Below are positions 1 through 64,000 of a stretch of DNA of 64,000 nt, one piece after another (positions within the stretch are counted from its first letter, which is position 1; every line of letters starts with the position of its first letter). The stretch comes from Amorphochlora amoebiformis (taxonomy: Eukaryota > Cercozoa > Chlorarachniophyceae), in NCBI GenBank assembly GCA_054601695.1, contig BAAHQB010000006.1:930001-994000 (forward strand). The letters are read 5' to 3'. A program made the position numbers and the translations under genes. The notes beneath the pieces are model-generated. The model was not told the origin of the DNA and ran no database searches. It worked only from the letters and a program-made list of their open reading frames with translations.

Positions 1-31
<31 letters not shown>

Positions 32-93
32 CATATATTATAGGAATGTATTATATACATATTGTAAATCGTGAACGAATGTAACATGCATAA

Positions 94-125
<32 letters not shown>

Positions 126-326
126 ATTATATGCATATAATATATAATATACATATATATATATATATATATATACATATATATATGTATATATATAAGC
201 GTATATATATGTGTAAGTATATATATGTAAATATACATACATATATATATATATATATGTAGATATATCATATATATATATATACATATTTATATATATA
301 CATAAAGATTTTATTTCTTTTCGCAG

Positions 327-6050
<5,724 letters not shown>

Positions 6051-6664
6051 CGTAACAGTCTAAAGGTATCTCTGTGTAGAGCCTGTAATCGCAGCCGGAT
6101 ATGCAGTTTGGAGTTAGGATAAGCTGTATAAATTTATTTGTCCAGATTTAACTGTGTAATGAAGGACACACCTGAAAGGATTTATTGATATGCACTCTAA
6201 GTACACCAGTTCCTTTGCAGACTAGGTAGAAGTCCAAATAAGTTCTAGAAAGTTATATCTATATTCTAGATATTATTCAATTGAGAGTGCCGTGGTAGTG
6301 TTGAGAGTTTTTAGGTTTTACTAGTATCTAGAGTATCCTAGGTATCTAGAGTATTAGTGTTAATCATCATAAAGACTGTAGATTAATTGCTACTAGACTA
6401 TTACCTAGATTACATTATGTCTAGTATGTGGAAGATATGTACACTGACAACAACATCTACAACTACTAGAACTACTCAATCTAGACAATACCGATATGAG
6501 GAATGTTCACCTTACAATTTCCTAAGGCTAGATTAAGTGTCCAGTGGGTCGAATAATATCTGGTCATGAGTCGAGGTAGAATATATACTGGAAAAACAAG
6601 TATAATATATGAACTCTAGATGTTGAAGCGCTCAACCTAGTCAACCTAAAAATCGGTTACTTTA
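6051..6664. other. Convergent intergenic region, no (TA)n, CTAG-rich
   Basis: This is the gap between the stop codons of the membrane protein and mtnK. It lacks the TA arrays found elsewhere and carries about a dozen CTAG or TCTAGA sites between 6240 and 6620. No gene was found. It should contain both 3' UTRs. Confidence 0.7.
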
Positions 6665-19149
<12,485 letters not shown>

Positions 19150-19688
19150 GGGTCTGTTTTAGGCAATTCCTACGAAATTCAAAAGTAATGGAATCGCAAT
19201 GTCACGCAGTGTATAACCCGAGGATAGTACATGACCCTTCATCACGGTGTAGATTCCGTGGATTCCGTGGATTCCGGGAACGCCTGTCATGAGGCGGTTC
19301 AGGGCGATGGGTGCGTGATTTCTTGTTGTTTGTAGAGGATCACACTGTATTTGTATGTTTCGGGTGTATGGAATGCGGTCTTCCCTTTAAGATGTCTGCT
19401 ATCATTTTTTGAATGGAACATTGGTTTGGAGGGGGAGGTGATTTCGGAAGGATTCATGCTCCTCGGATGCTCTCGCACGCAAATACGCACATACGGCTCA
19501 CATGGACAGTATATATGAATCACAGGCTGTAATCCAATGTACACACACATATCAATACTTTTGATGCCCTCACAGGGATGACAAATGATTTTTCCGCCCA
19601 TTGTACAGTAATCGTCGTCCTCGTCCAAATCGCATTTTCTCTTTTATGTTGCCATTCTCCCCTTCCCAAGGCCCCCTTCGGAAGGGAA
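19150..19688. promoter_or_regulatory. Probable bidirectional promoter region, mtnK / EEP gene
   Basis: The gap between two divergent start codons is free of TA arrays and of normal composition. A 9-bp unit GATTCCGTG is repeated about three times at 19249-19278. Open frames on both strands here match no family and may be 5' leader or an uncalled exon. No promoter element is identifiable from sequence alone. Confidence 0.4.
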
Positions 19689-34386
<14,698 letters not shown>

Positions 34387-34613
34387 GACATTCTCTGGTC
34401 TAGTCATTAATATTGCATACTCGATCGAGCCCGATTCATGCGCACCACAGTACTATACACACCTATTATCTTCAGGAACATTCTAGATAATATCTGGAGG
34501 ATTTAGTCATATCTAGTACTACTAACAAACAAATGCTAGCTCCTAACTAGGTCTACTATTGAAGTAGGCTCTATACATCTAGTACATATAGACTAGATAT
34601 AAACGTAAAGAAG

Positions 34614-34822
34614 TACGTGCGTGAAAGTACTATAAGTTATGTTATATACGGTACGTACAGTACACGTATACGTCACATGATACGTATACGTATTGTACGT
34701 ATGTGTATGTACATGCAGATACGTACCAGGCGTGTACATATACGTCTTACAATACGTACGTACGTACGTACTCAGGTGTGTGTCAGGTGTCGCACCTGAC
34801 ATTATACGTACGTACGTATGCA
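34614..34822. repeat. TACG/GTAC-rich palindromic tract
   Basis: About 200 bp dense in TACGTA, GTACGTAC and ATACGTAT, with two pure runs of TACG units (about 34752-34770 and 34806-34819). It is largely self-complementary, so it can form many small hairpins. A CAGGTGTxxCAGGTGTCGCACCTG palindrome sits at about 34774-34798. Confidence 0.7.
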
Positions 34823-35221
34823 GAATCCTCTTCAATCTACATGTAGTCAATCAGGACACTGATCATGACATATTGCATGGTGGTCTTTCAACTTTTTCCA
34901 GATTTCTCTTGACACTGATCATGAGTTACAAGTGATCGACGCCTAAATTTTAATTTTTAGTATATCATTTAGTTTAATCTAGCCGCTGATAATGAGTATC
35001 TATCTGCAGCTAGACTCATGATAATATCTATATAATGCTACAGCTAAGACTAAATTAACTGCGCATCTGCAGTATCTAGAGTCTATAGAGTATGAGTGAA
35101 TGATCTACATCATACCTAATCATAGTAACTAGACTGTATGGTAGAGCTCTAATAGTTGTATGCATAAGTCGGCAGTTCATTGATTAAGTTCATAGAGTTA
35201 ACACACACAACACACACAAAT

Positions 35222-35272
<51 letters not shown>

Positions 35273-35318
35273 GTATATATGTGTGTATAGTATATATGTG
35301 TATATATATATGTGTGTA

Positions 35319-35332
35319 GGCCGGGCCCGGCC
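35319..35332. other. 14-bp GC-only perfect palindrome
   Basis: GGCCGGGCCCGGCC is perfectly self-complementary and stands alone among TA arrays, 3' of both flanking genes. The function is unknown. Confidence 0.6.
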
Positions 35333-35358
35333 CTGTATATGCGTAGATGTGTGGGTTT

Positions 35359-35423
<65 letters not shown>

Positions 35424-35635
35424 ATATAATAATAATAATATATATATATATATATACGTCCCTTGAATTGAGATTTATATCATTAGTCATATGTGATAAA
35501 TTATGGTTAGTAAATCATACGAGTCATATTTATTTGAAGATAAATGTAATATGTGTAACCATAGTATATATATATATATATATATATATATAACAATATA
35601 TATATATATATAAAAATATCTATATATATATATAT

Positions 35636-35737
<102 letters not shown>

Positions 35738-35795
35738 TAACACAAACACACACAAACTTTCACACATAGATATAAGCATACATATATATATATAT

Positions 35796-35902
<107 letters not shown>

Positions 35903-35909
35903 ATATATA

Positions 35910-35952
<43 letters not shown>

Positions 35953-36082
35953 CAAATATTAAATATACATGTACCATCTACTAGAACATACATGTGCGTA
36001 AATGTATTAATATGTAATACTATGTATCTAGGTATGTGTGATATTATATATATACATGTATGTATACATATATACATATATA

Positions 36083-36133
<51 letters not shown>

Positions 36134-36171
36134 GTTATTTTTGCATGCGTTATATGATTTTTTAAGTCGAT

Positions 36172-36177
36172 TTTATT
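36172..36177 (-). terminator. Poly(A) signal AATAAA for BRR2
   Basis: The canonical hexamer in BRR2 sense lies 51 bases downstream of the TAA stop at 36229-36231. This position is suitable for 3'-end formation. Confidence 0.5.
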
Positions 36178-36228
36178 GCAGATAATAATAGCAAAATTGT
36201 GTACAACATTCGGAGAAAGCCAATATAT

Positions 36229-36499
36229 TTACTTATCTTCTGACATATCGTCCTCGTCCTCATCTTCATCATCGTCATCTCCCTCCTCGACTTTGATCTT
36301 GAAGCTGAATTCCTGGTCACACCCTAGGTATGAATCACACATGAAGAAGAGCTTGAATGTGTAATCTCCCTCCGAGGGAGCAATGAAGTCTAGGCGAAGG
36401 GTGTGGACCTGAGAAACAAACAACGAGAACGTAGGCTTCAGTTACCAAAATAATGCTTTTTAATTATACACATATCTCATTTATTCACAAATATATTAT

Positions 36500-36533
<34 letters not shown>

Positions 36534-36557
36534 GTATATAAATATATATGTATATAT

Positions 36558-36591
<34 letters not shown>

Positions 36592-36825
36592 TATATTTAT
36601 ATTTATATATACACATGTATACATACATATATATATTATATTCTATGTGTATACATATACATACATACACATATACATTCAGACATTGGATACAAATATA
36701 TGCATGTAGTATATAAATATGTAAAATACACGCATATTTTAGTATATTTATATTGGTGATTGATATTATTTAATATCATATATATGTATATATATATGTA
36801 TATGTAATCTATCTACTATGTATAC

Positions 36826-36857
<32 letters not shown>

Positions 36858-39753
36858 GTGTATATATATATATGTATACATACATATATATATATATACA
36901 TATATACATATGTATGTGTATATATTAATATATATATATATATATATACATATACATAAATACATTACACGTGTGGCCTCACCTTCTTTCGCATGACTAC
37001 TCTCTTTATGGACAAGAGCTTATTCTTCTTTTGATCACCGATCACCAGCCACCACGCCTCCTGCTTGGCCACTGGATATCGCTTTGAGTACACAGGCTCA
37101 ACGACGTAACTCTTTTGATCCTCCTCTTCATCCTCCTCGTCGTCGGCATCCCGCTCTAGGTTAACCTGCACCACAACTCTGCTCCCCGCTGTGATCTCGT
37201 CCGCTTCGAGGATCTCGTACTTGACCTCGATATTGGGATACGTATTGCAGAACGTTGCCACGTCATCCAACTTGGCAGCGGGCATACCCAGAAGCTTTAC
37301 TCGATCGTCGTCCTCCATGTCAAGGATGTCGAACACATTCTTAATTCCCTTTGATACGCACTTCTTAGCAAGTTCCTTGGACATGTGGGGGATTTGCAGA
37401 ACGATTGGATCCGTGCTCCACATTCCCTGCACAATCATCTGCGAGAGTTCCATAGCTGCCAGCGCCGTTTCGAGCCAGCCTGCGCTGCTGATTACATCCA
37501 CAATCGCCTGCAGAAGCCTCAGAGCAACGGGCAGTAGCTCATCACGATCACCCTGTACCGTGGGAGACAAGAGCTGTCTCGCAAAGTGTGACTGCAGTAG
37601 GAGATGGGCCTTGACGTGTGGACTGTGGAACTCTTCCTCGGAGCTAACCTTCAAGGGCATCCTCCTCGACAGCTTCTGGAGAGCGCGGTCTTCTCCCTGA
37701 CGAAGAGGAATCATCTCAAACTCATTGGCATGGGATAGGATTTCGAGCAATCCCTTCATCTTGGTGCCCTTGCTTAACGACGAGTTGAAGAGTTCGACTG
37801 TGGTATAGTTAATGTAATAGTAGGATGCGATCATTCCAAGATTGAGAGGCGAGAGGTCCATCTCATCCACGGAGATACACTTAGAGGTCTCGAGGTCGTT
37901 AAGCGTGCTCTCGACCAGCTCAGATAGGTGGTCAGAAAGGTGACGGTGCGAGATACCCTGAAGGTTATAGTAGTTGGGATTCTGGGTCAGCCGACGATAC
38001 ATGAAGGTCCATGTGAGATAGTCGACGGCATCTTGGAAGGTCTCTATGCGCCTGGTCACGATCTCGGCGTTGAGGTGGTTGTGGAGCATGTGGTCAAGGT
38101 GCGACTCAACTGGGAACGGCTCGTACAAGAATTTTTTATAGAATTCTTTCTTGGGCGTGTAGCAGTAGATGGTGCACTTGCCGTTCGTGTCCTTTAGAGG
38201 CCGGCAGGCACGCCCCATCATCTGAACAACACTGGTGATGGGATAATCGACATAGCGGTGTTCGGACCCGTCGTAGCTCTGTGTGCCCATAAGAATCACA
38301 AGGTGGGCCGTCAACGTTAAGCCCCAGCACAGCTTGTGCTCCACAACGACCACCTGGATAGCCTCGGCCTTGTATAGCTCGTGCACAATCCTCTTTTCTT
38401 TGTCGCTGAGTCCGGTATGCAAAAACCCAACCCCGTTGGCAAGTGTTTCCTTGAGTGTCTCATTCTCTATCTCAGCAAGATACTCCTTGATATCCTTTTG
38501 ATCAGCATGTAGGAACTTCTTGGGGTCCTCCTCCGCGGCGGCGTATGTGATCATTTCGACAGACGCACGAGCCGCTTGCTTGCGCGACGACACGAAAATT
38601 ATGACGGGCTTTCCGGCGGAGAGCCGCTTAATGGACATGTAGGTAGGCTTGCTCATGGCCAGCATCCGCGATGGGTAGTGGTTGATCCCAAAACCCTGTA
38701 CCCGAATCTCCAGGGGGACCGGACGGACGTTAGGATGAAAGTTGAAGCAGTAGCTCGACGACGCGCCAATCCAGTCCCCAAGGTCCTTGGCGTTGGCCAC
38801 CGACGTGCCGAGCGCGACGATACGGATCTTATTTTCGGTCTGCGCGGCAATGTATCTCATTCTAGAAACAATCACCTCGAGAACCGGTCCCACATCTCCA
38901 CCAATGAGGTGGATTTCGTCGACAATGAACAAGCTCACAGTTTGGACATCCTTGCGGGTCTTCCAGCGGCGGGACATGATATCCCAGGCTTTGGGCGTTG
39001 AAATGACGATCTGTCCGGTCTTCATTGTCCTGAGGTCCTCCTGGCCACCCGTTAGCTTGACAACCTTAAGTCCCAGGCGTCCGAACTTTTCCGACCAATC
39101 GGCTAGGCGCTCGTCGGCCAACTCTTCGAGAGGCGCGATGTACACGCAGCGGCCGCTCATCTTGCGTCGGCCTGACGCCAGCTGTGACAGCATGCGGAAG
39201 ATGGCAAGCTCGGCACACACGGTCTTGCCAGACCCCGTGGGGGCCGTGATGAGGATGTTGTTATCATTCTTATATACTGAATTGAACACCTGAGTCTGAA
39301 TGGGGTTGAAGGTCTCGAACTTGCCGCTGTAGAGCTTAATGAACTTTTCGTTCTGGAGCTCAGAGATCGATAGAGGCTGCAGGTCGAGCAACTCGGTGGG
39401 CGCGGCATAACGCTCAGGGAGCAGGAGATGGCGGAAGGATACGGGCAGGACGGTCGCTGCGCCAAGCCAGCGGTTTGAGATGACTCGGATGAAATATTGG
39501 GGAGGCATGGGCTCGTAAATAGGGATAGTGAAGTTAACCGAGTGTTGTTCTTTGGCAAACTGTTTCTTCAGGATGAAATACTCGTGGTGGAGGATGGTTT
39601 CTCCATCAACGTCCTGATGGGGAAAGGCATAATGCGTAAGCGTCAAATTTTAAATAAGGTTTAAGACTACGTGAAAACAATATTATATCTATACATATAA
39701 ATTTTTAATTATACTAATGTGCATATTATAACACACATTCATTCACACTGTAA

Positions 39754-39784
<31 letters not shown>

Positions 39785-39927
39785 TACACATATATATGTG
39801 TGTGTGTGTGTAAAAAATTATTACATATGTACACATTGTTTCATATTCTAGTATATTTTAAATACATTTCATACATATATATGTACAAATGTACACATAA
39901 TATATACATATGCATATATCTATATAG

Positions 39928-39983
<56 letters not shown>

Positions 39984-39989
39984 TACACC

Positions 39990-40031
<42 letters not shown>

Positions 40032-40464
40032 TAATATTATATATTGTACATTGATACATGATGTACGTTAGCAGATTACAAAAAGAAGAATCATGCTGGG
40101 ACATTTCACCTCAACGATGATCCAAAACGGCTCCGCAAACCCGTGTAGCTTTTGGTCGAACGCAAAATCGGGCGATATGGTTAGTTCTACGCGTAGAACA
40201 GTCCTGGTGATGGGTTGTACGTGCGCCATAAGCTCGACACGCGGAAGCTGGTGTACGCAGCGGTGGATACGCTTGCCCATGCTGGGGAATCGGACGAGCT
40301 CGCCGATGGCATGAGCCTGGAGGTCGTAAAGTCTGTCCCAGGAGAATTCCTTACCCTCAATCCGCTTGATGATTCCAGGGGGAATGCCTGAGGTATTGAG
40401 AGATGTGAGAAGAGCTTCAGTAATTATTTTCTTGAGAGGTGTTATATATATGTATATTTATATT

Positions 40465-40537
<73 letters not shown>

Positions 40538-40585
40538 TTTTATATATATATATATATAATATATATATATGTATAAATATATAAA

Positions 40586-40618
<33 letters not shown>

Positions 40619-40673
40619 TTTGTATATACATACATTATATATATGCCTTTTTATATATATAGATATTATATTT

Positions 40674-40737
<64 letters not shown>

Positions 40738-40745
40738 TTATATAT

Positions 40746-40777
<32 letters not shown>

Positions 40778-42433
40778 CTTCCAAATGATTTTATACAACA
40801 TTACATATGAATACCAACATATAAACTTAAAAAAAATGTTAATCTATCATCTATAAATATGTAAATTGGTGTGTGTACCTTTAAACTGCCGCAGTGGAGA
40901 TTGCGCCGCCCACATCCGGTGCGAGATCATATTGCATAGGTTGAGTGTCTTGACTGCCGCAGCCGCCCAGCCTCTCTTCAGTACGATTTCAAACATCGCC
41001 CGCATGACTCGCCCTGCGCTTTGCGTGATGTACACCATATCAGCCATGAGGGCATAACCCTCAAGGGGTAGCCTGGAGATGTAGGCCTGCAGCAGCACGT
41101 TGACCTTGGCGGACGGCTCATCGATGCCTTCTTTCACAGGAATTGGCACCTTGTCGAGCAGGCGAGCGAGCTCCAACTTTTCCTCACTTCGTACAGTGAT
41201 ATACTGGAATTCTGATGAGAGTGAAAAAACTCTGAAGAGCTCGATGTCGCTCATATGGGGCTTGAGGTATTCATTGAAGACCGCCATGGACTGATGTGTG
41301 ATGTAGTAGTGGCTGGATACGATGCCAAGGTCGGTGATCTGGAAGCTCCCTGTCTGGCGGTTGTACTTTATCATGTTGTGCTTCTCGAGTGTGGTCGCTG
41401 CACTGTGAATTAGGTCTACGCGGCGCTGCTCGAGAGTCGAGTCGGACTCGATGGACGACGGGTCCACGCCGTAGAGGTGCGGGCTGCGCAGCATGCGTAC
41501 GTAAAGATACGTATATCCAAGCCACTGGACAGCCTCCTCAACATTCTGAACCGTGCCCATGGAGATCTCAGCGTTCATATTGTCGGCTAGCTTCTTGATA
41601 TACTGGCTCTCGATCGGTAGCTGTTCATTGAGCAGAGATAGGTAATAGTGAAGTTCCGAATGTGATGTGATGAGGATGCCCTCGCCGAACTTGTCAAATT
41701 GTGGGCGCCCGGCTCTACCCATCATCTGCATAATGTCCAAGGGGCTCAACTCGACCCACGTGCCGGCTTCAGGGCTATAAATCTGCGTCCCCTTGATAAT
41801 GACGGTGTGGGCGGGCAGGTTAACGCCCCAGGCGAGGGTTGCAGTGCACACAAGAACCTGGATGTGGCGGTCGGCAAACAGCTCCTCCACAAGCTCACGG
41901 TCCTCGCGCTTCATACCGGCGTGGTGAATAGCAAACCCGTAGGGCAGGAGATCCTGGAGGGCCTCATTCTTCACGCTCTCGGCTTCGGTCTGGAGCACGG
42001 CGCGATGACCAGAGTCATCAGCGAGAAATTTATTGAGCTCTTCATTCTCGAGGGCAGTGTCGCGGAGGAACCTCGAAGTGGTTACGGTTTCCTTACGTGA
42101 ATGGACGAATACGAGGACTTGGTTTTTGCCTGAAGAGATTATAAAGAGTTTGGGATATTTGAGACAAGGGTTAAATTCGCATGGTATATCTACACACACA
42201 TACATACATGTACGTACCGTGTATATGTAATTTGATACATACATACATACATTATATATATATATATATATATATATTATACATATACATATTATATTGA
42301 TATTATATGTATATAGCCTATCTAAACCGAATATACGCATACATTATTCAGATATTTTTACTACTCATAAATATAAAAAACATATTTGTATATTAACATA
42401 TATATATATATATATATATATATGTATCTTTAA

Positions 42434-42467
<34 letters not shown>

Positions 42468-42522
42468 TATATATATATATATATATATGTATTATACACC
42501 ACACACATATGTATGTTTAAAA

Positions 42523-42567
<45 letters not shown>

Positions 42568-42597
42568 TATATATTATATATATATATATATATATAC

Positions 42598-42643
<46 letters not shown>

Positions 42644-42713
42644 TATATATTATATATACATATGCATATGTGTATATACATGTATACATATATATTTTAT
42701 ACATACATGTCTA

Positions 42714-42754
<41 letters not shown>

Positions 42755-42873
42755 ATACATATATATATATTTATATATATGTATAATTTGTATCATGTTA
42801 TTGTCATATCTGTACTTAATTTTTTTTAAAAAAAAACTTCATACCACTCATATATGAACAGACACAAAAACAC

Positions 42874-42917
<44 letters not shown>

Positions 42918-42971
42918 TGTTTAATACAGATATGCATATATATTTATATATATACAATATAGACATACATT

Positions 42972-43013
<42 letters not shown>

Positions 43014-45233
43014 CATATATATTTATATACCATATATATATATATTATATATATATATATGGTATATATGTATATATATATATATGTTATATATATATAT
43101 ATATATAGTAAATGTATGTCTATATTGTGTATACTATATGGTAAATTACAAAAATGTTATATCTCACCTGCATTTTGCATAACTTTGTCGTAGCAGATCT
43201 CATTCATCATCTGGTAGCGCTTGAAAGCCTTCTTGGCCGTGATACCAATATACTGCTGTGCCAGGGGGCACGGGCGGTACGAGTTGTCGAAGAAGAAAAG
43301 GCCCTTGTCAAGCTTCACGCGGAGGAACATGGCCACATCCTTGTAGTTGGGCAGGGTGGCGCTCAGACCAACTATGCGGATGAGTTGCTGCGTGCTTTCG
43401 GTCTGGCGGATGGATCGAGCGACGATGCTCTCTAGAACAGGGCCTAATTTCGAATTGAAGGAGGATTAGAAGAACGTGGTTTTCAGCTGCGCAGATGTGT
43501 GTATAATATTAAGTACAAGCATACCTTACTAAGGAAAAAAATGAAAAGATACCTCGGCTGTCGTGAAGAAGATGAATTTCATCGATAATGACGAGCTTGA
43601 CAAGTTGTGTGTAGGTACGCTCGCCATTCTTCCTCGTGACAATGTCCCACTTCTCTGGGGTGACGACGAGAATCTGCGTCGCGTCGATCTGCTGCTTAGT
43701 GAGCTGGCTATCGCCCGTTAGCTCAGCTACTTTGATACCGTAATCCTTGAGGCGCTTGCCAAAGTTGAGCACCATTTCCTGGGCCAACGACTTCATGGGA
43801 GCCACATAGATGATCTTAAATGAGTTGAGGTTGATAGTCCCATCCGGGTTCATGTGCGTCCCGATAACGCGCAGAATGCTGAGCAACGCGCAGTTGGTCT
43901 TACCGGCGCCGGTCGGCGCACAGATTAGCATGTTGTGCGCCGACTTGAACGCTACAGGATATACTCGACTCTGAATACGGTTGAGGGTCTTCATGCCCTT
44001 GAAGGGCAGGCGAGCCCACTCGGGGAGGTCCGTGAAGGGCACCAGTTTCTCACTTCTTTTGAAGGGTTTCTCTTTCAGGCAGGGGATATGAACCTCTTGG
44101 TAGCCCTTCTTGTTGATGATCTCTGAGTTTTTCGGGAGCTTGCACTCTTTGGTGCTCATGAGGCGGGCGCCCTGCTGGAAGGCGAGCGAGTCGAGGTCCA
44201 GCATCGCCTTGGGTTTCTTGTTCCAGAATGTGTCGTTGGAATCAGCGTTGGCTTCATCTTCTTCCATCCGGGCGTTCGCCTCCTTCATCTGTTTTCGCTC
44301 TCGCTCGGTGTTGCGGTCCGCAGCCGTAGAGGTCTTTTTGAGCGCTTGTAAGATGGGAGCGAGTTTGGCGTCATTCGCCATCTCCGTCTCGATCTCCTCG
44401 CGCTCTTTGCCCTTTGCGCGGGCCAACTTCATACAATAAACAATCTTGAGGCGGTTGCGACGCAGCTTACGGATGAAGCTAAACTTGTCATAGTCGAGCT
44501 CCTCGACTAACAGGTTCTCGCATGCCACATCGTCGTTGGACGGGTTCGAGAGGATGCTGAACACCTTCTCAGCCATCTGCACGGACGTATGGGCGTCTTT
44601 GTAGTACTCAGACAGTTGTCTTTGCAGCCAGAAGGCGTCGATCGACCGAACTTGGAGCTCCTTCATCTTCTCGTCTTCACGTTTCTTCTCCTAATTAAAT
44701 AGTCAATTATGTTAGCTGCGAGGGCACTAGTGTCCTGACAACAAAGGGGAAAAAGAGGAGACTACATACATACAACGGAAGGGCTGACGAACCTCCTGGA
44801 ACACTTTCGACGAGATTTTAAAGGTGCGATCCGCCTCGACGCCTTCCTCTTGCATGTCCTCCTCTTTAACCTCGTCCAACCCGCTGTCATCCTCCTCGTC
44901 AGACGCATCGAAGATTACGGGCACTTCTATCTCATCGTCGGCCCCAGCTTTATCTTCCACCTTTTCCTCTCGGGTCTCGAGCTGCGCACTATAATCTGTG
45001 ATTTTCTTGGTGACGTTAATGAAGCGGCCGAATCTCTCGTCATCAAACTTGTGGGAGATCCCAAGGAGTTTCTTAAGTTCTTGCTTCTGGACTTTGAGCT
45101 TAACGTTGTCCTATGAATACGAGTAATTAAATGTTTTCACATTTTTCCACATACGCTATTTACATTCATACGATATGATAAATACGAAGATTCATATCAA
45201 AATAAAAGCATGTTATTTCTTATTCTCATATTA

Positions 45234-45295
<62 letters not shown>

Positions 45296-45442
45296 GTAAA
45301 AATATTTACATATTTACATATAGAATATACTGTATGTGTGTATACCCATATCATATAAAGCATAATATATATAAATATTTCTATAAATACATAAATAATA
45401 ATAACATATATATATCTATATATATATGTATATATATAATAC

Positions 45443-45501
<59 letters not shown>

Positions 45502-45553
45502 ACTTGGATGTGTACATGTAATACTTAGATACATACACGCACACACAAATATG

Positions 45554-45602
<49 letters not shown>

Positions 45603-46281
45603 TATATATGTATATTAGAAGTGTGTGCTCTAATTATGCAAGTAAAAGATACGCATGAATAGGTGATTGGTACGGAGAAGGAAGAGAGAAAGAGATAGAA
45701 AGGAGAGAGTGAGAGAAAGAGATAGAAAGAAAGAAACATACACTCCGAAAGGATCGATGAGGTTTTGTCGATGATTACCTCTTTCATGATCGCCAGCACC
45801 TCGTCAGCAGCGCTCTGTAGTACGTCGTGAGGCTTGTCACCCATCGCATGCTGGATCAGACTCAGTAGCGCTTCATACGCCTGTTTAGTGTCTCTTGTTT
45901 GAGGTCGATACACTGCATCGACATCCGCGTTCAACACGTTCACGGCCGTATCGATTTTCCGAGCCTTGGATCTGCTCTGTCCTTTCCCTGCCTCTCTCTC
46001 GCGCTTTTTCTGATTGCGCTTTTTGATGCGCTCCTCAGGCCGAAGGCGTTTAACTTTGTCCCCCATCTTCCCCATGAGTTCCTTTGTGCTGTGTTTGCCT
46101 CCCAAAGTCATGACCTCGCCCGTGGGCTCGGAATCGCGGGGGCGCTTGCCCTTTTCGAGCTGAAGCACCAAGTTGGAGTTCTGCAAGGATACAAAAAATT
46201 GTGAACCATACCCTATGATACATTCCTTCGTCATTTTGGTTACCGCTCGGTACTCATACTGCCTTTGCTTGGCGGCGTCCG

Positions 46282-46288
<7 letters not shown>
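36229..46288 (-). CDS. BRR2: U5 snRNP 200-kDa RNA helicase BRR2 (SNRNP200)
   Basis: Nuclear Ski2-like DExH helicase that unwinds U4/U6 during spliceosome activation. Exons in sense: 46288-46244, 46180-45779, 45110-44793, 44690-43553, 43443-43168, 42129-40879, 40387-40110, 39613-36983, 36408-36229 (TAA). Phases chain to 2172 residues, against about 2140-2160 in human and yeast. The N-terminus [22 protein letters not shown] matches the family start. First cassette: APTGAGKT (513-520), DEIH (625-628), GLSATLPN, and QMMGRAGRP in exon 42129-40879. Second cassette: APTGSGKT (1360-1367), DEIH (1468-1471), motif III changed to GTSVAN and QMMGRACRP, consistent with the non-unwinding C-terminal cassette known in this family. 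Sec63-like domains follow each cassette, and the tail is Asp/Glu-rich. It shares its promoter gap with the TRP channel and converges on the EEP gene. Confidence 0.97.
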
Positions 46289-63770
<17,482 letters not shown>

Positions 63771-63839
63771 GTAACCTGTATATATTCAAGTAAAAAATGA
63801 CAGTATGTATATAGAATATATATATATATATATATGTAC

Positions 63840-63881
<42 letters not shown>

Positions 63882-63927
63882 TTCATTTATTTATGTGTAT
63901 GTATGTGTGTATATATGTACATACACG

Positions 63928-64000
<73 letters not shown>

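Overview
The window comes from an intron-rich eukaryotic nuclear genome, most likely a protist. It uses the standard code and GT-AG introns, with a few GC-AG candidates. Most of the 64 kb is intron filled with (TA)n arrays, some about 100 bp long without interruption. Coding exons are short islands of ordinary base composition; the exception is the large exons of BRR2. I cannot name the organism. An ankyrin-TRP channel and a plant/bacterial-type MTR kinase in one locus fit a unicellular eukaryote better than an animal or plant, but this is inference.

Five genes were assembled by hand from splice sites, reading-frame phase and protein-family motifs. (1) The 3' part of an unidentified polytopic membrane protein, + strand, entering from the left and ending at 6050. 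(2) A complete 5-methylthioribose kinase (mtnK, methionine salvage), - strand, 19149 to 6665, in about 20 exons. (3) A complete endonuclease/exonuclease/phosphatase (EEP) fold protein with a possible mitochondr­ial presequence, + strand, 19689 to 34386, in 21 exons. (4) The complete U5 snRNP RNA helicase BRR2/SNRNP200, - strand, 46288 to 36229, in 9 exons and about 2172 residues. (5) An ankyrin-repeat TRP-type cation channel, + strand, 46282 to beyond the right edge, with at least 25 exons.

The genes alternate in direction. 1 and 2 converge, 2 and 3 diverge, 3 and 4 converge, and 4 and 5 diverge. The two divergent gaps probably hold shared promoters; that of pair 4/5 is so tight that the longest reading frames overlap by 7 bp. 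The two convergent gaps (6051-6664 and 34387-35160) are largely free of (TA)n and both rich in CTAG.

Other structure: three copies of a roughly 350-470 bp repeat with short terminal inverted repeats and a GGTACTACCGG core; a roughly 670 bp CT satellite; two patches of decayed telomere-like repeat; a TACG palindrome tract; and a duplicated pair of 16-nt splice-flanked segments in the channel gene whose inclusion would shift the frame. No functional link among the five genes is evident.
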